Shown: piece by piece, positions 8,828-16,571 of the stretch
Layout: every line of letters begins with the position of its first letter
How positions within the stretch are numbered: the first letter of the stretch is position 1
Assembly (NCBI RefSeq): GCF_023195915.1
Contig: NZ_JALPRP010000002.1
Coordinates: 186,001-250,000 of the forward strand
Direction of reading: 5' to 3'
Length of the DNA: 64,000 bases
Source: Methanoculleus sp. 7T
Lineage (GTDB): Archaea > Halobacteriota > Methanomicrobia > Methanomicrobiales > Methanoculleaceae
Notes under the pieces: model-generated
What the model saw: the letters and a program-made list of their open reading frames with translations, nothing else
The model's database searches: none
What the model was told of the DNA's origin: nothing
Made by a program: the position numbers and the translations under genes

Positions 8828-9826
8828 ATGAGAGAAAACCTCCCGGAAAGAATGGAACACGGCGGTCGGGTGCGCTGGCACCGCACCCGGGGAAGAGACG
8901 AACTGCTCGACTTTAGTGCCAATATTAACCCGTATCCACCCAAGATACCCTGGAAACCGGATCCTTCGGTGCTGAAAGACTACCCCGACGACCGATATGA
9001 GACGCTCAAAGAGGTAATCGGCAGGACGTTCGGGCGCGACGCGGCAGAGGTCGCCGTCGGCAACGGATCCGTCGAATTGATCCGCGCGTTCTGTTCCGCC
9101 GTGCTCGGGCATGGAGATACCGCCTGTATCAAGCCCCCGACGTTTGCCGAGTACGAGATGGCGGTCAGGCTCGCCGGTGCTCGGTGCATTGCCGACAGCA
9201 ACGGGGCTTCCGTGAGGTTCCTCTGCAATCCGAACAACCCCACCGGAACGCTTCATACTCGCCCCGAGATCCTCCGGATACTCTCCGATACGGCGGATCG
9301 GGGGGCGTATCTCTTCCTTGACGAAGCGTTCATCGAACTCTCCGACCCGCGCCAGAGCCTCGCCGACGCCTCCCACGAAAACCTCTTCGTCCTGCGTTCC
9401 CTGACGAAGAGTTTCGCCGTGCCGGGTATCAGGTTCGGGTACGGCCTCGGCACTCCCGAACTCATCGAGAGGGTGGAGACGGTGCGCCTTCCCTGGACGG
9501 TGAACGCGTTCGCCGAGTCCTTCGCGATCGAGGCCTTCCTGCACTATGACGAACTCGAGCGCTCGCGAGAACAGATCGCCCGCGAGCGCGGGTGGCTCTG
9601 CGACGGCCTAGCAAAGATCGGCCTTGCCTATGATCCTCCGTCTGCAAACTATATTCTAGTGGAGGTCCCGATGGAGGCGGAGGTGCTGGTCGGACGGCTC
9701 CTCGGCCACGGCGTCCTCGTCAGGGACTGCCGGTCGTTCGGGCTTCCCCGCCATATCCGCGTGGCGGTGCGGACCCATGCGGAGAACCGGCAACTCATCG
9801 AGGCACTTGGGGCATGCTTGTCCTGA
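8828..9826 (+). CDS. cobD: Threonine-phosphate decarboxylase, PLP-dependent (CobD)
   Basis: This is a 332-residue fold-type I PLP enzyme of the histidinol-phosphate aminotransferase family. The visible motifs are DFSANINPY near the N-terminus, NPNNPTG at 134-140, LDEAF with Asp165, and the PLP lysine in SLTKSFAVPGIRFGY (Lys194). HisC and CobD are hard to separate by motif. The DFSANINP opening and the overlap with cobY favour CobD, which makes the aminopropanol-phosphate arm of cobamides. Transcription diverges from cdrS-ftsZ. A TTTTATGG box about 45 bases upstream is a candidate promoter. Confidence 0.82.
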   Translation: MRENLPERMEHGGRVRWHRTRGRDELLDFSANINPYPPKIPWKPDPSVLKDYPDDRYETLKEVIGRTFGRDAAEVAVGNGSVELIRAFCSAVLGHGDTACIKPPTFAEYEMAVRLAGARCIADSNGASVRFLCNPNNPTGTLHTRPEILRILSDTADRGAYLFLDEAFIELSDPRQSLADASHENLFVLRSLTKSFAVPGIRFGYGLGTPELIERVETVRLPWTVNAFAESFAIEAFLHYDELERSREQIARERGWLCDGLAKIGLAYDPPSANYILVEVPMEAEVLVGRLLGHGVLVRDCRSFGLPRHIRVAVRTHAENRQLIEALGACLS

Positions 9827-10419
9827 TCATGGCCGGGGGACAGGGGTCCCGGCTCCGGATGGGCGAGAAGCCGCTGGTCACCATCTGCGGGAGACCGATG
9901 CTCTCCTACGTCATCGAGGCCTTCGAATCTGCAGGGCATGAGGTGGTCGTGGTCGCCTCGCACCGGACACCCTACACCAAGAACTGGTGCCGGGCAAGGG
10001 GGATTACTCTTTATGATGCCGAGGGGCTCGGCTACGTCGAAGATATCCAGGCGGCCGCCGGGGATCTCGCAGAAGAGGGAACCCCGTTCTTCACCTGCGT
10101 CTCCGACCTTCCCTGCCTTGCGCCCGAGATCATCGCCGGCGTCGAGGACGCATGGCGCCGGGCTGGAACGCCGGCATGCTCCACGTGGGTTCCCCGAGAC
10201 CTCTACGAAGAGCACGGCTGCCGCACGCAGTATACGGAGTCGGTCGACGGCACGCCGGCCTGCCCGGCCGGGATTAACATCCTGACGGCGGGCGGCCTCG
10301 ACGGCCCTGAGGAGGAACTGCGGCTCCTCCTGCACGACCGGAGACTTGTCTTCAACATCAACACGCGCGAGGAACTTGCGCGGGTGCAGGAGTACCTCTG
10401 CCGGAAGCGGATCCCGTAG
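9814..10419 (+). CDS. cobY: Adenosylcobinamide-phosphate guanylyltransferase (CobY)
   Basis: CobY is the archaeal replacement for bacterial CobU and transfers GMP from GTP to adenosylcobinamide phosphate in nucleotide-loop assembly. The 201-residue protein starts with the nucleotidyltransferase motif MAGGQGSRLRMGEKP and has the CVSDLPCL metal-binding aspartate near residue 93. It is shorter than sugar nucleotidyltransferases and lacks MobA features. It overlaps cobD by 13 bases, so the pair forms a cobamide operon. Confidence 0.85.
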   Translation: MLVLIMAGGQGSRLRMGEKPLVTICGRPMLSYVIEAFESAGHEVVVVASHRTPYTKNWCRARGITLYDAEGLGYVEDIQAAAGDLAEEGTPFFTCVSDLPCLAPEIIAGVEDAWRRAGTPACSTWVPRDLYEEHGCRTQYTESVDGTPACPAGINILTAGGLDGPEEELRLLLHDRRLVFNINTREELARVQEYLCRKRIP

Positions 10420-10494
10420 CCTCCGACAAATGCCGGCCCCACCCTTCATTCCTTGAGAGAAACTGTATTATCGAACCATCGCAGATCTCTATAT

Positions 10495-11724
10495 ATGGAA
10501 TCCTGCCGGGAAATCGAACTAGAGGGTCATATCATCGATTCAGGTATCATGACCCTGGTGTTCGACAAGATCATGGATATGGGAGGGGAATTCGAGATCC
10601 TCACATTCAATGTCGGGAAGCTGAAGACGGACACAAGTTACGCACGCCTGCGCGTGACTGCCCACACCGACCCGCAACTCGACGCCATCCTCTCCGAACT
10701 GCACCGGCTCGGCGCACGCACGCCCGAGATCAGCGACGTCACCCTCGTACCGGCAGAGGGCGACCGGATCCTCCCGAAGGGGTTCTACTCGACCACTAAC
10801 CATCTGACGTTCGTGAAATACCTGGACGAATGGCTGCCTGTCGAGCACATCGAGATGGACTGCCACATCGTGGTCGATGAGAAGGAACATCGGGCGTACT
10901 GCAGACCGATATCGAAGATAAAGGCCGGCGATGCCGTCGTCGTCAGTGAGGCCGGGGTGCGTGTGGTCTACCCGGAGCGGCCGCGGAAGGTCAGCACGTT
11001 CGAGTTCATGCACGGGACCGTCTCGTCGGAGCGGCCGAGCGAGGCGATCATCGCGAAGATTGCCCGCGAGATCCTGGAGATGAAGCGGGATGGGGAGAAG
11101 ATCGCGCTCGTCGGCGGCCCGGCAATCGTCCACACCGGGGCGGCAGGAGCACTTGCAAAGATGATACGCGAGGGCTACATCGATGTGCTCTTTGCAGGAA
11201 ACGCTCTTGCCACCCACGATATCGAGTCGAACCTCTTCGGCACGTCTCTTGGGATGAACATCAAGACGGGAACGCTCGTCACCGGCGGGCACAAGCACCA
11301 CATCTATGCCATCAGCGAGATCATGCGGGCGGGGTCCATCAAGGACGCGGTCGACAAGGAGGTCGTCACTGGCGGGATCATGTACGAGTGCGTGAAGAAG
11401 AACATCCCGTTCGTGCTCGCCGGCTCCATCCGGGACGACGGCCCGCTCCCCGACACCATCACGGACGTCGTCGTGGCGCAGGATACCATGCGCCGTCATC
11501 TCCAAGATGTCGGGATGGTGCTGATGGTCGGGACGCTCCTCCACTCCATCGCAGTCGGGAACTGTCTCCCTTCCTACGTCAAGACCGTCTGCGTCGATAT
11601 CAACCCTGCATCGGTGACGAAACTGATGGACCGGGGCACGACGCAGGCGATCGGCGTCGTGAGCGATGCAGGGACGTTCCTCCCGCTGCTTGCAAAGCAG
11701 CTGGAGGAACAGAAAAAGTGCTAG
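10495..11724 (+). CDS. Archaeal-type ornithine cyclodeaminase (TIGR00300/COG1915 family)
   Basis: The 409-residue protein has an N-terminal LOR-type domain (EIELEGHIIDSGIM at the start) and a C-terminal Rossmann-like domain with ALVGGPAIVHTGAAGALA, FAGNALATHDIESN, and TLVTGGHKHHIYAI. This family contains an ornithine cyclodeaminase characterised in methanogens and unrelated to the bacterial enzyme; it converts ornithine to proline. I started at the ATG preceding the conserved ELEGHIIDSG stretch. A TGTATTAT box about 26 bases upstream and the absence of a Shine-Dalgarno sequence suggest a leaderless message. The stop overlaps the RaSEA gene tail by 4 bases. Confidence 0.78.
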   Translation: MESCREIELEGHIIDSGIMTLVFDKIMDMGGEFEILTFNVGKLKTDTSYARLRVTAHTDPQLDAILSELHRLGARTPEISDVTLVPAEGDRILPKGFYSTTNHLTFVKYLDEWLPVEHIEMDCHIVVDEKEHRAYCRPISKIKAGDAVVVSEAGVRVVYPERPRKVSTFEFMHGTVSSERPSEAIIAKIAREILEMKRDGEKIALVGGPAIVHTGAAGALAKMIREGYIDVLFAGNALATHDIESNLFGTSLGMNIKTGTLVTGGHKHHIYAISEIMRAGSIKDAVDKEVVTGGIMYECVKKNIPFVLAGSIRDDGPLPDTITDVVVAQDTMRRHLQDVGMVLMVGTLLHSIAVGNCLPSYVKTVCVDINPASVTKLMDRGTTQAIGVVSDAGTFLPLLAKQLEEQKKC

Positions 11725-12707
11725 CGGGTAAGCGGCATACAGAACGGTTCTTCCCGTTCGAGCACAAACTCCCACTCTTCTTTGCACCCGCACTCGGTCT
11801 CCGCAAGTGCGCGTAAAAGCTCGGTATCTCCGGTCAGCGAGTAGTCGCCGATCCCCTTCACGATTGGTTTGTCGCAGTTACCGCAGTTGTGCGGTCCCCG
11901 GGCCTGCCCGCCGCCGACCGGGTCGCAGAGGACGTGCACCGGCGATTGGATCAGGACGTCAAGGACGCTCCAGAGGTACGGCGGGCGGTATGCGTTCTGC
12001 TTCCAGAGGCGTTCGACCTCGGTCCTGCTCTGGACGGTGCAGAGATTCATAGATATCATATCGGCAACGGGGGCGACGTCCCTGATGGAGCGCACCATAT
12101 CGTCGCGCGCCTCGCGCTCGGTCAGGAACGGCGGTTTCATCAGCAGGTAGGCTTTCATGCCCGCACCGGCGGCGTGCGCAACCTCTGCGGCGCGGAGGAA
12201 GTCGGCGTACGTGAAGCCCTTGTCGATGCTCTTGTCCCTGATGGCGTCGTTCGTGGTCTCAAGCCCCACGGCGACGGAGAGCGGCCGCGTCCAAGCACCG
12301 GTGTCGATGCCCTCCTGGAACTCCCGGAGCGCGTCCGCATCGACGTATTCGGGCCTTGTCTCGGCGATCACCGCCTTGCCCCGGAACGCCTCCGCGACGG
12401 CGCGCCTGACGGCGGGGGGGACCTCATCGGGATCGAAGAAACTCCCGGACGTGAAGATCTTGAGCACCTGGTAATCCTCGTCGCGGAAGTTCTCTTTCAC
12501 CCAGCGGACCTGGCGGATCAGCCGATCGGCAAGGTCGTCCCGCGGGAGGTCGTGGTAGCGCTCGTGCCGGTAGCCGCACATACGGCACCGGTTCCAAGAA
12601 CACCCGCCGCTCTTGAAGATAACCGTCAGCGTATCGAGAATCTGCCCTTCATAGCGGTCTTTCCCCCGCCAAGACGCCAGCGGCTTCTCAACAGATTTGG
12701 ATAGCAT
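11721..12707 (-). CDS. raSEA: Radical SAM enzyme RaSEA, archaeosine biosynthesis
   Basis: The 328-residue protein has a radical SAM cluster motif of form C-x4-C-x2-C (GGCSWNRCRMCGY, Cys36/41/44) and SAM-binding features such as FTSGSFFDP and VGLETTND. A C-terminal HNCGNCDKP and ECGC region adds further cysteines. This arrangement matches the archaeal partner of ArcS that finishes archaeosine in tRNA; ArcS is not in this window. A GAGGT precedes the ATG by 3 bases. Only 28 bases separate this start from that of the divergent secreted-protein gene, so the two promoters must overlap coding sequence. Confidence 0.75.
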   Translation of the reverse strand: MLSKSVEKPLASWRGKDRYEGQILDTLTVIFKSGGCSWNRCRMCGYRHERYHDLPRDDLADRLIRQVRWVKENFRDEDYQVLKIFTSGSFFDPDEVPPAVRRAVAEAFRGKAVIAETRPEYVDADALREFQEGIDTGAWTRPLSVAVGLETTNDAIRDKSIDKGFTYADFLRAAEVAHAAGAGMKAYLLMKPPFLTEREARDDMVRSIRDVAPVADMISMNLCTVQSRTEVERLWKQNAYRPPYLWSVLDVLIQSPVHVLCDPVGGGQARGPHNCGNCDKPIVKGIGDYSLTGDTELLRALAETECGCKEEWEFVLEREEPFCMPLTR

Positions 12708-12735
12708 TATACCTCATATTCGTTGATGTACTGGT

Positions 12736-13824
12736 ATGAAAAGGATCGCATGGCTGACGGTCATCGCCGCGATGCTGCTCGTCGGTGCGGCATCGGCCGC
12801 GTATGTCGAGATCAGTGCTCCAAAGACAGTATATGTCGGTGACTCGCTCGTCGTCACCGGCACCACGATTGTGGGAGGGCTCACCAAGCCTTCGCTCAAC
12901 CCCGGGTTCAGCACGGACGTCGTCTTATACTCCGTCAAGCATACGAAGAGCGAAGTTGACCGGAAGACCATTGTCGTGCAGCAGGACGGTTCGTTCTCAG
13001 CGACATTCAAGACCGAGGGTCTTGCTGCAGGAGATTATACGGTCGAGATCATCGACCCCGAGCCGCCGAACACCTTCGGGGGCAGTTCAAAGACCCTGCA
13101 GTTCCTCAAACTGGTCGACCGGTCCGGCGGGATCAAGATTGTTTCGCCGCTCACCCAGGACTTCGACGGCAGCCTCGACATCACGGGCGCGATCACCGGT
13201 CTCGGCGGCTCGGGGGTGCAGGTCAGGGTCGAGCATGAGTCCGCCACCGTTTACGGGCCGGAGTACATCAGGACCGACGCCAACGGCGCGTTCTCTACGG
13301 CGGTGCCCATCACCGCTGCGGGCCCCTACAAGGTCACCTTCTCCGATTCCCAAGGGTACATCGGCACCGTCATATTCGTGGTGACGGGTAAACCCACCCC
13401 CACAGCGACGCAGGCGACGGTCTCAGCCAGCGCGCCCGCCACCAGGTCGGCCCCGGCATACTTCGAGGTCGATACCAAGGTCGGCGCGGTGACGATCTCG
13501 ACGTCGTCCGGGATCGACTGGGTGGTCGAGTACGTCGACGAGAACGGAGAACTCCATAAAGTCAACGACAAGGGCCTGCTTGAACCCGAGGTTGCGGAAT
13601 TTTCAGCACAGGGAGGCTTGGTCTACGTCAAGGTCTATCCCATGAGTTACAAGGACAGCGGGACGGTACAGGTCTCAGCCGCGAACGCCAAGTCGGTCAA
13701 GGTGAGTACTGCCGCGCCCGGGCTCTTCGGCGACGCGACCCCTACCCCCGCTCAGGCTACGCCGATCCCTGTAGCGCTGGCGCTGCTCGCGCTTCTTGTC
13801 GTCGTCCTCGCCCGTCGGGGATGA
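12736..13824 (+). CDS. Surface-anchored secreted protein with beta-rich repeats
   Basis: The 362-residue product has a signal peptide (hydrophobic run ending GAASA-AYVEI), two or three Ig-like beta domains up to about residue 225, and a threonine/proline linker (PTPTATQATVSASAP). A further beta domain follows, then a second Thr-Pro linker, a single hydrophobic helix and a terminal Arg-Arg-Gly. This is the usual plan of methanogen cell-surface proteins attached by a C-terminal helix. A CATTATACC box overlapping the start of the divergent gene would give a leaderless transcript. The binding partner is unknown. Confidence 0.7.
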   Translation: MKRIAWLTVIAAMLLVGAASAAYVEISAPKTVYVGDSLVVTGTTIVGGLTKPSLNPGFSTDVVLYSVKHTKSEVDRKTIVVQQDGSFSATFKTEGLAAGDYTVEIIDPEPPNTFGGSSKTLQFLKLVDRSGGIKIVSPLTQDFDGSLDITGAITGLGGSGVQVRVEHESATVYGPEYIRTDANGAFSTAVPITAAGPYKVTFSDSQGYIGTVIFVVTGKPTPTATQATVSASAPATRSAPAYFEVDTKVGAVTISTSSGIDWVVEYVDENGELHKVNDKGLLEPEVAEFSAQGGLVYVKVYPMSYKDSGTVQVSAANAKSVKVSTAAPGLFGDATPTPAQATPIPVALALLALLVVVLARRG

Positions 13825-13830
13825 ACAACC

Positions 13831-13837
13831 TTTTTTT
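13831..13837 (+). terminator. T7 tract after the surface-protein gene
   Basis: Seven consecutive thymines start 7 bases after the stop codon. Archaeal RNA polymerase ends at such U-tracts without a hairpin. The tract also separates this gene from the tRNA-Ser promoter. Confidence 0.6.
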
Positions 13838-13864
13838 CATCCGGCGACCAATAGATTAAGGCGA

Positions 13865-13949
13865 GCCGGGATAGTCTAGTCCGGGAAGGCGGTGGCCTTG
13901 AAAGCCACTGGTGCCTGGCACCTCGGGAGTTCAAATCTCCCTCCCGGCG
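13865..13949 (+). tRNA. tRNA-Ser (TGA anticodon)
   Basis: The acceptor stem is GCCGGGA paired with TCCCGGC, followed by discriminator G, as expected for serine. The anticodon arm is GTGGC, loop CTTGAAA, GCCAC, giving anticodon TGA. A long variable arm (GGTGCCTGGCACC) and the T-arm GGGAGTTCAAATCTCCC follow. CCA is not encoded. It reads UCA and UCN serine codons. No intron is evident. Confidence 0.95.
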
Positions 13950-14194
13950 CTCTTTACGTATGGTCTGTTTTCAGGAACCGGAGGTTTTGGAGTGATCCGA
14001 TTCTTAAAGTCGGAGTAGGAGCCCTGAAAGGTGTGAGTCGTGGCTTCTCGGAAGAAAGAGTTTGGGACTCATGACCGAACGGGGGGCGCGGAAGAGGCCG
14101 AAGACTTTACTCTCCCCCAGGCCTGCACACTCACGCCTTCCGCCCGAGTAATCCCCGGCCTGACCGGACAAAGATGTTCTCACCAAAAATGGTT

Positions 14195-14599
14195 TCAGGC
14201 GATCTTCTCTCCCGCCTTCGGGCCGGGGGAGCACTCGTAGACCTCCCGGATCTTCATGATGAGGAGGCTCTTTGCCGGCGCCTTCGCCATCTTTGAGTGG
14301 ACGGTAAACTGCATCTTCTCAAACTCGGGACCGCTGGTCTTGATCTCGACGTCGCCCTTGACCTGGAAGCAGCCCTTCGTCTCGGCCCCCCAGACGTAGA
14401 TGGAGATCTTCGGGTTCTCGCGGATGTTCGCGAGCGTCTTCTTCATGAAGTTGTCCGCAATCCAGATCGTCTCATCGTCGACGAGTTCGACGAACCCGAT
14501 CGGCACGACGTTCGGCCACCCGTCCTTTGAGGCCGTGGCAACCGGAAAGACCTTCATCGTCCGGAACGCCGTCTTCATCTCTTCAGTTAGTGCAACCAT
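14195..14599 (-). CDS. Pyridoxamine 5'-phosphate oxidase-like FMN-binding protein
   Basis: This 134-residue single-domain split-barrel protein contains VFPVATASKDGWPNVVPIGF and IWIADNFMKKTLANIRENPKI-type stretches, the usual flavin-binding pattern of small PPOX-family proteins. Its length fits the family. The substrate is unknown; true PdxH activity is unlikely for this short form. A GGTGA Shine-Dalgarno sequence precedes the ATG. The shared AT-rich box upstream also faces the divergent HTH regulator, so the two may be co-regulated. Confidence 0.75.
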   Translation of the reverse strand: MVALTEEMKTAFRTMKVFPVATASKDGWPNVVPIGFVELVDDETIWIADNFMKKTLANIRENPKISIYVWGAETKGCFQVKGDVEIKTSGPEFEKMQFTVHSKMAKAPAKSLLIMKIREVYECSPGPKAGEKIA

Positions 14600-14630
14600 C
14601 GTTTTTCACCAATACATTCTCTGAACTACA

Positions 14631-14642
14631 GATATATATACA
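14631..14642. promoter_or_regulatory. Shared TATA-like box in a divergent intergenic region
   Basis: GATATATATACA lies between the divergent PPOX-family and HTH genes. The TATATATA core is symmetrical. It is about 32 bases from the minus-strand ATG and about 95 bases from the plus-strand ATG, so it could serve both directions. Confidence 0.5.
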
Positions 14643-14732
14643 AATTCGTCAGAAAACTATAGCACCAGCAGCGGCGCTACAGAACCCTGACCCGGCGGGC
14701 CGCGCTGCCCCATCACAGAGACGTGAGAGAAC

Positions 14733-15494
14733 ATGAAAACTACAACCGACGAGTCGGAACTCACTGCTCTCCGGCATGAGATTGCAGAACTCCGCGCCGA
14801 AATCCGGCGGTATGCCGTTCCGGACGGCCGGCAGGTGGACCAACTCTTCTCCGAGTTCCGGGGGCAGTGTGCCGAAGCCGCCGTGCGCGGACACATTGAA
14901 AATGCAAGCGACCTGATCGGCCGCGAGGCTTCGGGGTGTCCTCTGGAGGAAGAGTGTAAGGCTGCTTTTGCCGCCCTCTTTGAGAGCGCGATCGAGCGCC
15001 TGAAGGCCGGAGAGGTTCCAGCCGACGCCGTCGCTGCAGCCAGGGAACGGCTCACGGTCCTGCAACAAAACGCCCCGACCGATCACTGCGCCCCCTGCTT
15101 TCGAGAGGCGGGCAGGCAACTCGACCGTCAGCTCCGGTTGATCGAGTCGATCCACGGTTACCGGGACGAGCAGGAGGAAGAACACGACATCGAGGACCTC
15201 CCGCCCGAGGCACTCGCAGGCAGGATCTGTCACCCCTTGAGCAGTCCTCACCGGGTCCGGATCCTCAAGGCGCTTTACCGGGAAGGAAAGTCGTTCTCGG
15301 ATCTCGCAAAGATCACCGGTCTGCGCGGGGGAAACCTCCTCTTCCACCTGGAGAAACTCTTGGAGGCTGATCTAGTCCGCCAGCGCGGAGACCGAGGGGA
15401 ATACTGCATCAGCTTGAGCGGCTACGAATCGCTCAGAACGCTCGCGGAACTCAACCGGCGGGTCCGGATCGGGGCTCCGGCAGAGCCAAATTAG
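14733..15494 (+). CDS. ArsR-type winged-helix protein with cysteine-containing N-terminal domain
   Basis: The 253-residue protein has a helical N-terminal half with a coiled-coil start (ELTALRHEIAELRAEIRR) and two Cys pairs (CPLEEEC near residue 69 and CAPC near 119) that could bind a metal or sense redox state. The C-terminal 80 residues are a winged helix: LSSPHRVRILKALYREGKSFSDLAKITG, then GGNLLFHLEKLLEADLV. It is probably a transcription regulator. It is divergent from the flavin-binding protein, a plausible target. The ligand is unknown. Confidence 0.72.
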   Translation: MKTTTDESELTALRHEIAELRAEIRRYAVPDGRQVDQLFSEFRGQCAEAAVRGHIENASDLIGREASGCPLEEECKAAFAALFESAIERLKAGEVPADAVAAARERLTVLQQNAPTDHCAPCFREAGRQLDRQLRLIESIHGYRDEQEEEHDIEDLPPEALAGRICHPLSSPHRVRILKALYREGKSFSDLAKITGLRGGNLLFHLEKLLEADLVRQRGDRGEYCISLSGYESLRTLAELNRRVRIGAPAEPN

Positions 15495-15517
15495 CAGAAT
15501 CGCGATTTAGGGAGCGA

Positions 15518-16483
15518 TCACGGGTCGAAGTCCATCACGACGGCGGAGTGGTCGCTCAACCCCTGCCCCCGCAGGTCGTGCAGGTACCAGCACGCCGTCG
15601 GATTGAGGCGTGCGGACGCGAATATGTGATCGTAGCGCTTGCACTTCGGGACATCCTCAGGCCCCCGGTCCGGACACCAACTGTACTCCCTTGCTCGGTA
15701 ACCGTGCAGTTTCCGGAAGACGTCGGGGAGATCGTACTCCTCAAGGCCGGAAAGGACGTTCATCTCTGCGTTATACCACCACTTCCTCGGCCGCCCGAGA
15801 TACTCGTCATCGTCAGAGACCGTAACGTAGGCCTTGTCCGGGATGATATCGCGGTAAAAAGGTACAATCGTGCCGTCGGGGAGTTCCTCCTCCGGGATGT
15901 GGAGGTCCCCGCAGAGGACCCGCGGTCTTGCCGACCTGACGGCGAGGCGGCGGTAGATCCCGACCAGCGTCTCGGCCTTGGCAATCTCGTTCCTCCGGCT
16001 GCCTATCGCCGTGGGCACGTGGACGTTGTGGACTTCGATCTCACCCATAGGTGCGCTGACGACTGCAGAGACCGCCCGCTGCTTCCACGGGATATCGAAG
16101 TCGAGCGGGTTTAGCGGGGTGAGAGGGTACCTGCTCGCTATCAAGCACCCGAAATCCTTCGCTTCGCCGAGCGGCGAGCACTGCTCGGCGAGCCGAGAGA
16201 TGCTGTACGCGAACTGGAACGAATCGTTTGCGTTCCGCGTTCGAAGATCGTTTAACCGCTCGGCCATGTAGGCAACCCGCGCAATCTCCACCAACGCAAG
16301 GCTGTCGATGGAGTAGAGCAACCCGAAGTTCCCCAGTTCCTCTCGGAAGAGCGGTAGAGTCCGATCCGTCACTTCCTGGAAGGCGACGATATCGGGGGAG
16401 TGCCGGCAGACCGCTTCGACCTTCTTCTCTACGCTCTTTGTGCCGGAGCGGAAGAGATCCACGTTCCACGAGATGAGCCGCAT
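15518..16483 (-). CDS. Endonuclease/exonuclease/phosphatase family protein
   Basis: The 321-residue protein has the EEP-fold signature in order: ISWNVDLFRSG at the N-terminus, DIVAFQEVTD (metal-binding Glu), CGDLHIPEEE in the middle, and a C-terminal YDHIFASARL and LSDHSAVVMDF (catalytic His). This is the fold of exonuclease III and related Mg-dependent phosphoesterases. Substrate specificity is not clear, and it lacks exact ExoIII/APE motifs. I started at the ATG before RLISWNVD. The gene sits in a cluster of nucleic-acid enzymes on the same strand (recQ, methylase, glycosylase). Confidence 0.75.
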   Translation of the reverse strand: MRLISWNVDLFRSGTKSVEKKVEAVCRHSPDIVAFQEVTDRTLPLFREELGNFGLLYSIDSLALVEIARVAYMAERLNDLRTRNANDSFQFAYSISRLAEQCSPLGEAKDFGCLIASRYPLTPLNPLDFDIPWKQRAVSAVVSAPMGEIEVHNVHVPTAIGSRRNEIAKAETLVGIYRRLAVRSARPRVLCGDLHIPEEELPDGTIVPFYRDIIPDKAYVTVSDDDEYLGRPRKWWYNAEMNVLSGLEEYDLPDVFRKLHGYRAREYSWCPDRGPEDVPKCKRYDHIFASARLNPTACWYLHDLRGQGLSDHSAVVMDFDP

Positions 16484-16571
16484 GGTGCTGGTACATTGCG
16501 CATTGGCATTACACACTCATTAACACATCGAGTTGAGAGTGATTCCGCAGCGCTTTGCGCAGGATCCCACG

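Noticed and set aside
8828-9826. Histidinol-phosphate aminotransferase (hisC)
   Set aside because: The overlap with cobY and the DFSANINP opening favour CobD. Motifs alone do not fully exclude HisC.
10540-11793. 417-codon open frame antisense to the ornithine cyclodeaminase gene
   Set aside because: It has no recognisable motif, and the opposite strand has conserved family motifs throughout.
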